64,000 bases of DNA from Branchiostoma lanceolatum. Its lineage: Eukaryota > Chordata > Leptocardii > Amphioxiformes > Branchiostomatidae. The notes under the pieces were generated by a model. The model was given only the letters and a program-made list of their open reading frames with translations. It was not told the DNA's origin and ran no database searches. Position 1 is the first letter of the stretch; each line of letters begins with the position of its first letter. The position numbers were made by a program, and so were the translations under genes. Below, piece by piece: positions 12,076 through 24,000 of this stretch. The stretch lies in the NCBI RefSeq assembly GCF_035083965.1, contig NC_089738.1:12922734-12986733 (forward strand). Direction: 5' to 3'.

Positions 12076-13365
12076 AGTCTCTCAGGCGGTCGCGCGGTGT
12101 TTATTCTACCGCGCGCTTTGATGTGGTGACTCGGGAAGGGGCGCGCAAAGCCGCCGGTGCGAGTCGAGAGGCTTTAGCCCCGTCTTCAAAGGCTCGTCAA
12201 GGAGTCTTAAAACAGGTGGACACAAACGGGCCGCCTCCTGAGAGGCCATCAGACGGAATTGCTAGAAAAACTGCTCGGACACTTACCACCAATTAGCACG
12301 CTCTCCACAGAACATCGACCGGGGCCCGGACCCTTCAGTAAATTAATTTTAATTACCCTGGGCAAACACGCCGGGAGGGGGAGAGGGGGATCGATCCGCC
12401 GGCGGTGGGAAAGTAACGGTACATGAAAGAGGGAAAGTGAAGCGCAGAAGATGCCGAAAACTTCTTGAACACCACTCAAGTGTCGGGGTTGGATTCAGCC
12501 CAAATGTTTCCCTAACGTTCTTACCCCCTTCTTCAGTACGGATGTTCCTGACTCACACACCCTTCGCCTTTCTCAGAACTACTGTTATTATATGTACGCC
12601 ATACGTCTTACGTATGCCCCACTCCTCATGATGATCCTATTGAATGCAACTAAAAATCAAGACCATAGCATGTCCAAGACAAAAGATACAAGACCCAAAA
12701 GTTCTACTGCAGTACGAAGGCCCAAAATTGACATTGACCAAGACCCACTCACACGCCATTCCAGTTATGCTGATATGATATGCAGAAACACAAACACGAG
12801 AAATGAGAGGTTTTCCTCCAGCAAAAGGAAAAGTTGTTCCAATACCAAAAATAACCAAGCTAACTTAACATTGTGAGAAGACAAAATTGATGGAACTCTT
12901 TTTTCCTTTATAGAGCACAATACTAGGACGATAATAGTATGTGTACTGTGTTTTTGTCGACGAACGCAGAAGAGGAGCAAATCAGCTGTTGAAGGCTAAC
13001 CAGTCGCTCCTTACATCAAAGACTAAACAAGTAGGCAAATACGTGAATTTGTGTTGGCAAAAGAGTTCGGAAAGTTTACCGATAGGCCGTTTGTCTTCCT
13101 TCACACAATCCGGTTCTTACGGGTCTAATGTAGCCGGGAGGACAGGTGGTCTGTTGTGCGCGGTCCGGATGTTTTCCCTCTCTTTAAGAAATCTTTTCTG
13201 TAAATTTCAGCTGAAAACACAGTTAGGGTTGCGTGGGGAGAACGTAACGGTTGTGCCGCGGGGCGACTACAGACGGTTGTCTAGAAAGGGGAACAAGTTT
13301 TAACATTAGGTACTAGATTGCACTAACATTAAGAATCTTGAAAACGTAACATTACTGTTTTACGT

Positions 13366-13640
13366 ATGTTGACTCATTACCTTTGTAAAGAAGGTTATGT
13401 TTTCGGGGCTGGGTGCGTATGCGTATATGTGTGTGTGCGTGCGTGCGTGCGCGCGTGTGTATGTATGTATGTAAACAGCGGAAGTGTTGGCAAAATGAAA
13501 AAAATGGTTGGATTTTGGGACTCCTTGCGGCTTTCCATGGTACTGCAGCAGGACTTTGATCGTCAGAAAAGGATGGAGACCATGCTACATCACGAGGGCG
13601 ACACTAAAAACTTTTATTCTCTCCCCCCCTCCCCACAATG
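13366..13640 (+). repeat. Dispersed repeat with GT-rich microsatellite
   Basis: 'TTACCTTTGTAAAGAAGGTT' hairpin head, then alternating TG/CG (about 13415-13480), then GGATTTTGGGACTCCTTGCG and CCATGGTACTGCAGCAGGAC. It has the same hairpin, TG tract and body layout as the repeat at 3757. It simulates an open frame but is not coding. Confidence 0.5.
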
Positions 13641-14799
13641 ATCTGTATACCCGATAGCTTGTGACGTATTCGTAGCAAGATTCGTGCTCCTGTGAAAGTG
13701 CTGTGGGGAAGATGGGCGGAATAAATGGCGTAATTAGAACAAAATTACGATGTTTCCAGCAGGAAGTCAGCGGTCAGGAGAAACCCGTGTAGAAAATGGC
13801 CAGCGTTTTCACCGAACGTAATTTTCCTCCGGCGATTTCCACAAAATCACAGGAGGAGTTAGAGGATAATCTAATTCACCTGCCGTGTTGGGTTTTAAGT
13901 ACTATAAGAGAAATACTAAGTCGCCATCGTTGTGTTATGTTTTGCTTAGGAAAGAAACTACCTAAAGAAAATGATTTCCGAAATCCACTCCGGCAAAATA
14001 TAATCAAGATCCGCATTCGTATTTCGTATGAAGTCTGGGCTATATAGACAGCATTTTTAATGTCAAGTAGTTTGGAGCGCACAGACGTCGGCACAAATTT
14101 CTATTAGATTTCATGATGAAAAAGTGAATGAAAGAACGAAAGACGGAATATACATATGAAAAACGAACATATTCAAATATTAGATACATGTAGAATCTAT
14201 CCCCTTCCCACTGAGGCGGCGACCATAGAGGAACCAAAAATCTACTTGGCAGTTCAAATGAATTTCAGTGATAAAGAATATGTTTTTAAAAGTTTGTTTT
14301 TTCTTCAGTTTGTATGTGTCTTGTTCTCTTTTAAATCATACTTCTACATCATGGATCATATTCGATTTATAAAGTCAAAATGTCATACAAATCCAATTTT
14401 GGCCACTCAACAGTGTTCTTATCCAGTGGAAACGTCATTCGTTCAGACCCTTGTAGTGGCCAGTGGCACATAGGTCCGAGCAAGTTATTTCCTTGCTGTT
14501 TCAGTATCAGGGTATATTTTCACAGGGAGGGGTTGCTAGTCACGTCGACGAACGTTTGACATTCAGGTACAGTATTAGGATATACGATACAAAAGTTGGA
14601 TAAGTATTGTTAACAGTCGACCAGTCAGACGTTTCAGATAGCATCCACTTCATCTATCGTCAGTGACGAATATCTAAACAGTCACTTTCTTCATGACTAA
14701 CAAAACACATTATTAAGTGTGGTAACTTCACGATGAGAAGCGACCATGGATAAGTAAATAGTTGCCACCCCAGAAGTGTCCCCTCTTCACCGTAGGAAA

Positions 14800-14845
14800 T
14801 TAAGAGCGGTGATTGGCTGAGAGCCAATTGATATGCAAGCGGCCA
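14800..14845 (+). promoter_or_regulatory. Possible Arx proximal promoter elements
   Basis: GATTGGCTGA (inverted CCAAT) and AGCCAATTGATATGCAAG (CCAAT plus an octamer-like ATGCAAG) cluster about 170-210 bp upstream of the Arx start codon. No TATA box was seen. Position and motif density are the only evidence. Confidence 0.3.
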
Positions 14846-15014
14846 TTTAATCCTGACAACCGGCGGTCTGTACGTGGTGGGACAGGGTTATGGTTAGAGT
14901 GAAAGTGACCGTGTCAAGAACTGTCTTACCACTGCTTGGGGGTTCATCACAAACTTTCTTAAGAAGATCGTGCACAGTCGTGAATGTAGAAGTGAGAGGA
15001 GATATCACTCCAGG

Positions 15015-18000
15015 ATGACTTCTTTAAAATCAGCGTACAGCATCGAGGGAATCCTCGGGCGGACGAGCATCCCCTCCCGAGGGAGCGACGGAAGAGGGTC
15101 GGTGATCGTAGCGGGACTTGGCCTGATCGGACCGGCTCCAGGGGTAAAGGAGTCGCGCTCTATCCTCGTGCAAAGTACGTACTAGCTTGTCTCTTTCTCA
15201 GCACCAAAGTGTGCGGGCACCAAAGTTTGTGTGGACCTGTGAATGTGTGCATAGCTGTTCCCATCATTTTGCACGCTACGCCGACGTTAAATAGTGGTTT
15301 ACGCTACTCGCTGATCCGTTACGATATTCACGCCTAGTTTTTAGTCGCCACACTTCGCACAGCGGTGCTAAACGACCATCAGATACGCTCCACTACTCCA
15401 GAGTCGTCTAATTTGATTACTTGTCTTTAATGCATGTTTGTGTGGTTAATGAGTTAAGTAAATAATGCCTGTTGATTCGCGCCCCGGGAATATTGTATAC
15501 AGCGCTTATTATAGGCTATATTATACAGATCGTTAGCGCTAGTATGCGAGGAACATTTGAGCTCTTTCCATATCTTTCAACGCACCCCTTAACGTTACAT
15601 ACAAGTGATTACGCCATGGTTTGGCTCTTCTACCCTGCTCTAACCCGACCCCACTTTCTCTACGCGATCCGGTTGCATTCTGCCCCGATTGCTTTACAAT
15701 TAGATTACAGAAAAACTATATATGTAGCAACGCAGACTGTATAGTTTAATACGCATGCACGCCAAGTATGCGTCCCGCGCGCATTGCTCTTTCGGCAGAG
15801 ATCGCGGCCGGGGCACGGTCATTATCCTCCCGCTGTATTGCTTTCTTGCACGGCACAAACGAGTCCAAATTGCCCCCCTTTGTCGGAAAGCCTGCGTAAT
15901 GCGGTAAAACTTTGCCCCATTTCCGACCATTTTCCCCCGCCGCTTTCTGGAGTGTTTAAGAGTGTGATAAGGGGGACCCCGCCGAGATATGGATGGGATG
16001 GGCAGAATCTGACGATGTCTTGTATTACGTCGATTCATTTGTACGTTGATAAAAACCAGACTTATCGTACATATATCCGTATCAAGGGGAAGAATTGCAT
16101 GCTAGGTGACGATATTTAGACGAAGACCCGTGGAGGGACACTTAACAGCGAAGTTCCTACGCTAAATGCTGTAGAATAAGTAGGGAACCGGAGAATCCAG
16201 TTGTCAGGCAGCCTAATTTGGTCCCGTATTTTGATGGATGTGTCAATACCTTTGCCAGTTGTCAGATTCTTCAATTACATCCCGCACCACGAGCGTCCCG
16301 CCATCATTTACCGACCCCGGGAGCTGAAAGGTGCCAATTACTGGGTCGTAAAAAACTAAATAGCGCCGCCGCGATCGCACTGCCCTACCCGGGCCCCCGG
16401 AGAGAGAGAGAGCTCCAAAAGGACTCCCTAAAAACCCAAACTCAAACCTAGAAGTCGCCTGAATAAAGAGTAAATTGCATTAATTCAAAAGCAAACTTTC
16501 CCCGTGGCTCAATTCTCGCCCTTTCTTTGCAGAAAATTGCGGCCGAATGAATAGCGAGGTGACGACGATCGGGAGAGCGGCAGGGCGGGAGGACAATAGC
16601 GGGGAAAGTGCCGCCCTGGATTTCTCCATTAAAAGAAAATCAGCAGAGGACAAGAAAGACCTAGAGCAAGATTTAAACAGCAACCATTTCTCGGAGAAAG
16701 ACATCAAAAAGGAGGACATGGAAGGAGAGGATAGCGGGAGCGAGAGCGACTGTGGGCCGTTGGGGAGCGACTTGCCCCCGTGCGGCAGTCCGACAAGCTC
16801 CGGTGCCGTCCACGAGGGCAAACTGAACGATCTCTGTGACAGTATCAACGGACAAGTGAATTCTTTAGCCGGGATCGACTTGGAAAACGGCGGGAAAAGG
16901 AAACAGAGACGTTACCGAACGACGTTCACAAGCTACCAGCTGGAGGAATTGGAACGAGCATTTGCCAAGACCCACTATCCTGACGTCTTTACCAGGTGAG
17001 TTTTTCTTCATTTCTGCACAACTTTTCACCTTAAACAGAACAGAACAACAGAATGGAAACTCATAACTCAAGTAGAAACTTGATAAAACATGCTATTAGC
17101 ATAATTGTGACTTAATGTCATAAGGCCATGCTATGATCTTGGACGTGAACATACATGTATTTTGCGAATACCTCATTTCTAACTAACAATAGACCGTCAA
17201 TACATGTTATGCGAAGTTGTTGCCAACTATTGCAATTTATAATTAAGGGCACCACAAAATAACAAATACGAAAAAGGGAGCGGATGTAGGCTATTGGTTT
17301 AATAGCCAAAATTATTATTGTTATTTTAATTCAGAGTGAAGGTCTGTTTGTTTGTCCATTTGCGGGCCGGGTCGGCGTTCTTGACCGTAAGAATGCCCGA
17401 CAGGCTTTGAGGAAAGTGACAGCGGCTCCGGCCACGAGTGTCCCGTACGGACAGACGTGTCGGATAAGAAGGGACCGACAAGTCCATAAGACCTGAGTAG
17501 CTAATGACATCAGGGGAAGGGGGGAGGATGACACCCGGACACCGTTACTCCGACAGTTGACGGGCGCGTCGCACTAAAATTAGCCGGGACTGTATTTTCC
17601 CAGCTGCTGGGAGCGCGTCGGTTGCGCGGGTTTAATTTCACCCGCGTAAGATCTTCACTTTCCTGATATTAACTCGAACAGACCAGAGGTCGGACCAAAC
17701 GGACAGGAAAATTGACCTTTCCTAATGTGGGATTCTGTCAATGACATTAGATTAAAGCGAACATGGGTGGGCGTGCGGGCTACCCGGGGAGACTGTTGTT
17801 CTAGCCCCGCTGCGGAGTCGTGGCGGGCCGCCGGGTACTCATGGCCCGATAGCCCATAGGCAATGCCTGCAGAAATCGCTCATATGATGATAAAAGCTAG
17901 CCTGGATAGCATCCTAGTTAGTTAACTAGTTGGTAAGGAGAGATGGGAGCCTTGGTTAACTAACTAGGATGGCACCCAGGCTAGATAACATCAAGAAAAT

Positions 18001-21000
18001 TGGCACAGACTTTCAATACAACACTGGGAATAATTTCAGGGGTGGAGCCATTGCGAACTGTCCTTTGCTTAGCAACTTTTGCAATGGCCCCACCCTTGTA
18101 AATACTTGGACTTCGGCATGCCAAGTTGGGTGCTTTTACCACTGACTGAGTGACAATCGCCAATGACAAGGCTATGACAACGTCTGCTACAACGTATCAA
18201 ACATAAGCTGAAATACGACATATCAATACACATAGAATAAATCAATAGAGAAAAACGAAGAACAAAATCGACCTGTTTTCAGAATTTGAGAAATTTCAGA
18301 ATCAAGCATAGATTGAGAAATGACAAAGCAATACGCACAAAATATGAACAAAAGCGAAGAAAGAATAAACATCGATTCAAAATTTGTCAGTACTTATGTA
18401 TTTTGACTGGTTTGTAATCTCCATGGTTGGAATGAGGAATCTAGCGAAGTCTCAGTCCTGGTGAGATTCTAAGTCGTCCCTGATACTGTGCACGTGAATA
18501 GCTACACTTAAAGAGGGAAGGCACCATAGCGGTTTCCGACATTGAAATTAGGTTTTTAAACCATCGATCTTTTTACAATTCTAAGGATGGAAGTAATACG
18601 ATAGTAGCATCATTACGTGTACAATTTTCCCACACTATTTGTCAACTAGTATTGAATTTACAGAATTTTCAAACTTGCTAAAATGCCTTTGCGCCGATCA
18701 CAACTACGTGATACTTGATGAAATAGTAGTCAAACTAGATCATGCACATATGCATAAAGCACAAGGTGTATTGGGGATCTTTCGAATATACAAAACTTAC
18801 CCGTACCCGCTTCGTGTATTTCCGTCACACGATTGTCTATTTGGATGCACATTTCGTTCAATTTATAGACACACAGCCAGACGTTGATAAAGATGGTTGA
18901 ACGAACGAAGAAAATCAAAACATGGGCAGGAATGTATGTATTGTTTCGATGTGATGAGTCGGTGTTGAAAACCAGACTTTCTTAAGCTTGTTTGGCGGAA
19001 TGTGAGACACGGAGTCAAACATGAGCCCAGTGGTTTCACGTTATGATATTGGTTACATGGCAAAGTCGGGACGTAACTTGATAATCTACCAGAATTTGGG
19101 GACTCGGGAAAATGCAACCATAGCTATTTCTTACGAAAAAGCATCAACGCAAACATAACGATTATGCCATCAAACATAACACTATCATTTCAACGTATAT
19201 ACGCCATACACATTCATTTCAACGCATTCATTTTATAATTAGTTCATTCTTTGCGCATATTTGAGAACATTGATAGGAAAATAAGAAATAGGCTGATACA
19301 TATTTATAAGATGGTGGCTATCATGCCAAACAGCCACACCCTATTCTAGAAATTAATTTTTACAAAGTACTTTCATAACCTAAACAAAAGCAATGTACAC
19401 AGTCTCAATCTAGTCGCCAGAATATGTTCGACGTTCAGCCACTTTGCATATTTATAGCTATAGACAATTGTGAAGACTGTCAGCAAGATAGAATCTACTA
19501 GCGGATGACTATGTTGATGTTATATGGAAACGACCAAACTACGTCACGTCTTATTATACAGAATTTGGAGAAGCAACAATATGTCAAAATAAATGTACAC
19601 TCAAGAAATTAAACCACAAGATAAAACTACAACATATGTTCTTCCAAAAATGAAGCTAGATGACCTGATATTGCCTTCTCGCTGTAACAGAATGCGGACA
19701 AATTCACATTCCTTCTGCGTTTAGATAAACCCTGCCATAAATGAAATAAAATGATAATATGTTATGTCTCCATCATTACAATGAAGCGAAAATGAATTAA
19801 GTAGATTACATGTATGGAAGTGTTTGCAAACTTTTCGTTAGAATAGACAAGTTGATGCTTCCGAAAAAGGCCAACTAAACGGATAGCTGTGATGGTCTGT
19901 AGTGTTGTGTTTCTTTGCCTTCTACCCTATTCAAACCCAGGTATTATGTCATCCGTACCCGAACTCTCATAGCTACCAACCAAGTATTCTCATTTCGATA
20001 TGACGTGTTGAAATGTTGCCAACAACTGTCTGTGAACACTTAGTTTGCAGTTTATTTTATGACATGAAATTTGGTGCAGGCTATATTTCGATGCAGTAAT
20101 CGGAAAGAGATTTACAGGCCAAAACGCACGGACGTCATGAGAAATACCCCACCCCTCACGACCGGGCGTGCTGTTATTTTAATCCCCTACACAGCCCGGA
20201 TAGAGTGATTCCTGTATGCCGCAGTCTTGCGTAGTTCTGGATTTGAAAAATCAAATAAGACAAAAATAGACAAGAACAAAATAACGCTGCACTTATGTGA
20301 TACAACTTACATCAACAACACGGCGTATCAATACTGTAACTAAACAAAATCAAAACAGACACTATCATAATGTTACAAGAAAAAATAGTGCGAGAGAGCG
20401 ACAACGCCCCTTTCCCACGTCACAGATTGTCAAATATAGACAATATCATTACTGCATTAGTAAAGACCAATGGCTTTTAAAACTTGTTCAGATTTCGTCT
20501 ACATTTGTATCTGCAAGACGAGTGATCTATCTCGCAGAGTTAGTAGTACTTGAAAGACGAGTCCTATGAAATGATTATAGGTTGAATTTGATATCTATGT
20601 CTCTGTCAGGCCCATATTTTTCAAAGATGAAGCAGCTGTCAGAATATTGATACAATCATATCGTTCATTCTATTTTTCCCTTCTATGCTGCACAATTTTA
20701 AACAAACCTTTAGTCATTTGTATTATTTGGGGAGAGTGGGGCTCGGTCATCGCAGCGAACTAAACTGTTATAACGTTTTTTCAATAGCGTCTTGCTTGGC
20801 TGTCATCATATATAGCATTGTGTTTCAAGTCTTTGCATTGTCTTTTCCGTATTGTCTATTGGTGGACTCAATCTATTGATCCAATAGTATTAAGGTGATA
20901 CCATGCTTGTTAAATCTATTCTAAATGCAAACAAACTAATTGTGCAAGTGATGAACTGATGTACAGTTTGTTTTGAGATCCGCCTGTCTTCCAGGCATCA

Positions 21001-24000
21001 TATCCAACCCATTATCGAGCTAACTGTACGAAGCAGCTAATTATAATACAACATTGAAATTTACACTGTCAACTTTTGTAAGCGTGTTCCTGTCATTAAC
21101 TTGGAATGTAAAAGTTTAATAGAGTTAGGATTCCATATTCATAACTTTTCGATATAGATAAATCACAAATCACAGTGATTTTATTTTAAATCTTAGACTG
21201 AATTTTGTGCACACAAAAATTGCGTATCTTTGATTTATATTATCATTTCTTTAAATAATCAGTTGAATCATCTCTAAATATTCGTTTTACGCATTGCATT
21301 TTTACTATATATGGAAAATAGTTGATATCATATGACATACAAACACATAGATGTATGAAAATATGGGCATTTTTATCCTTAAATAGCACGATACTATGTA
21401 TGCTTCGATTGACAGTATAACATCATGAGTATTTCATATCGTGAGGCCCGTTAACATTTCTAAACCACATGCATGTTACGGCGAGTTGCTATGGTGTTTT
21501 TCAACCACGGTATCAGTTTTAGCAAGGAGTGTTTCTTCTTTAAGGTTGCGATATACAGTTGATATTTTCTTCTTTCAGCGATGGTCAAGAGGAATACACT
21601 GAAAATAAGTGAACGCTGGCATGGTGCTTTGAAGTATACAAAATCTATTTTGACTGTCCAGACTGGTGTATTCTTAATTTTATTAATATTAAATCTATAC
21701 CACGCACATTGAAAGTCAAAGTAAGCAAATTGATTGTTACCCTAATATCGCTTTAGGCTTTACTTACAGTGACATTATGCTACATGTATATTAGAGATTT
21801 AAGTGATACAGAAATACAAAAATCTTTATTGACACAAACAAAAGTACATGTATATCGACTTTGGTAATGATATATGTATGGATACATTCATGCCGTTGCC
21901 GACTTTTGGGCATAGATGTTGATCACCAATGAAAGACGTCCCTGTCAGTTGACCCAATACTGCAAATTCATTTACTTTCACGGTGTTTATGTTTGCGGTC
22001 GAAACAATGCTGAACAGTAGCACGCAAACATACACTCATGTTGCAATGGTTTCGCGATGGAGAGGCCCTTCGAAAATAAGACCATCGCGGATATTTGGAA
22101 GTACTGAGGCCAAGGTGATCTTAGTAATTATTTCCTGACCGTGGCTACGGGATCAGATCTGGTAACGGACCCAAATGATCAATTCCCCTAGCTACAACAC
22201 AGAGTAATAGATACATTGTCACTGCCACAGCGTCAATAGATATGTTCCCCACGGGGCCAATACGCACTTATGACAATGAACGCTCACAAAGCTTGCCAAC
22301 AAGCTAATCAACTCTAAAGTCAACACTAAGCTCCCCTGGGCACTGTTTTATCTCAAAATAATTCCATTTCAATCAACAGAGTGTCATGTCATGTCATGTA
22401 TTCATTGTCATTGGACCGCAATCGTGGCCATGGCGGTAACGGATACATTGCAGACCGGTATCAATCAAAACCTACGGATTGTTTTATTGATATAACGGTC
22501 ATTATGGATTGTAATGAATGAACGAGCTTGACTAATTGTGTAGAGCAATGACTATTCATTAAGTTAGTTGTTGGTGATATTGTCTCAGAATCATTGCCGT
22601 CGTTCGATGACGACGTCGCCTCCTTTAGCTTTTATTGTAGAAAGAAAACTACTCTCTTCTTAACATCACAGAGCCCACATATTCACTGTTATGTTGCAAT
22701 TAGCCTTCTGCCAAAAACGTGTGCCAAACAAATATCAAACTCGGACTTATCATTATTTTTTTTACATCGCCAACAATAGAAGTGTCCTGTGCAACATCCT
22801 ATGTAGTTTACCAGAGCGAGCTCATACGGGTAGGGGGTATAGGATCCTAGGAGCTCCGATAATATGACAAGGATGGCACCCAGGCTACTACAGGAGCGGT
22901 TGATAAGGTATCGATTTGTCAGATGTTGTTGTTGTTCCCGGCTCCACTGCTAACTACACCTTTTTGCCTTTCAGGGAGGAGTTAGCGATGAGAGTCGATC
23001 TAACCGAAGCCAGAGTACAGGTAGGTTCTATCTCTCTATGTATCTATATAAGCTATAACTATCTATAAAATATCTATCGACCATTCCAAATGGCAGTGGC
23101 TGATTTATCTACATATTCATGTGAATTATATTCCTTTTTCTTCAATTTACCCACAAAACAAATACAAAAGTCAAACATGGATGGCCACCCCTGGTCTAAA
23201 CAAAGAGGTAAACTGACACCAAGACAGAACGTCTGTTTCTGTTGTTTTGTGATTTCGATGGAGGACATTTCTAAGTTCTTCGTCTGGACCTCTGAACATA
23301 TGAGGACTACTAATAAAGCTTCTTTTAAAAGTGACTTATTTCAGATTTGATGTAATAAAAGACCCGCCGGGCTACAAGAATTCAGACCTAATTAGAAAAT
23401 ATAACGGTATGTTTTATTTTCCCTCCAAACACGAGTATTATCAACATTACAGCATAAACACACTAGTTTCATTCATTATAACATTAATCCTTATTTTCAT
23501 TGCTGTGCAAATCAGAGTACACGTAAAGAGTATGGTACGGAGTAGTAAGTAAGTAGAGGACGACTACAAAGCTGATAAACAATTTTCACATTGGGCTTTT
23601 TTAAATACATATGTTTATTAAAGACTTCTGAGGGAAAGTTTAACTGTTGTTGATATTCGAAAATAACATTTTGAGATGAAGATTGACATAACAGGTGATC
23701 ATGACTATCACCTTTTAATATGTCAACACAGAATCAGATTCTGAGAATTGATTCACTCTTAACGGGACGGACCCCTACTCTTTTCGATAAGTGTGGTGGG
23801 TTCTTTATCGTGCTCAAGGTGTGGCTCTCCTCAAAACACGGGACCTCCGGTTTTACGTCCCATCCGAGATGTTCGCCCACAATCGCCGCACTACCGCACC
23901 TATCCCCACTCTATATGACACTCACATCCCCGGCCGTATGTAATCACCGCTGCCCGCTACCGGCCGTCCAAATTGCGCACTAAAATTGTGTCCATTTACG

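Larger units (their letters stand above)
11008..14960. other. Intergenic DNA between ABCG and Arx
   Basis: No exon with credible splice sites was found. It holds a SINE-like segment (about 11960-12075), a GT/CGTG simple repeat (13425-13480) inside a dispersed-repeat copy (13366-13640), and a SINE tail (14480-14540). About 12250-12420 is CpG-rich with TTAATTTTAATTA, a homeodomain-type site, and may be regulatory DNA for Arx; this is inference only. Confidence 0.4.

Noticed and set aside
13366..13641. 91-codon frame with CVCVYVCVRACVRACVCM
   Set aside because: Translation of a GT/CGTG microsatellite within a dispersed repeat.
14970..15014. Upstream start for Arx giving 15 more residues
   Set aside because: The codon at 14970 is GTG; the first in-frame ATG is 15015.
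16480..16848. 122-codon minus-strand frame opposite Arx exon 2
   Set aside because: Shadow of the coding exon; no independent features.
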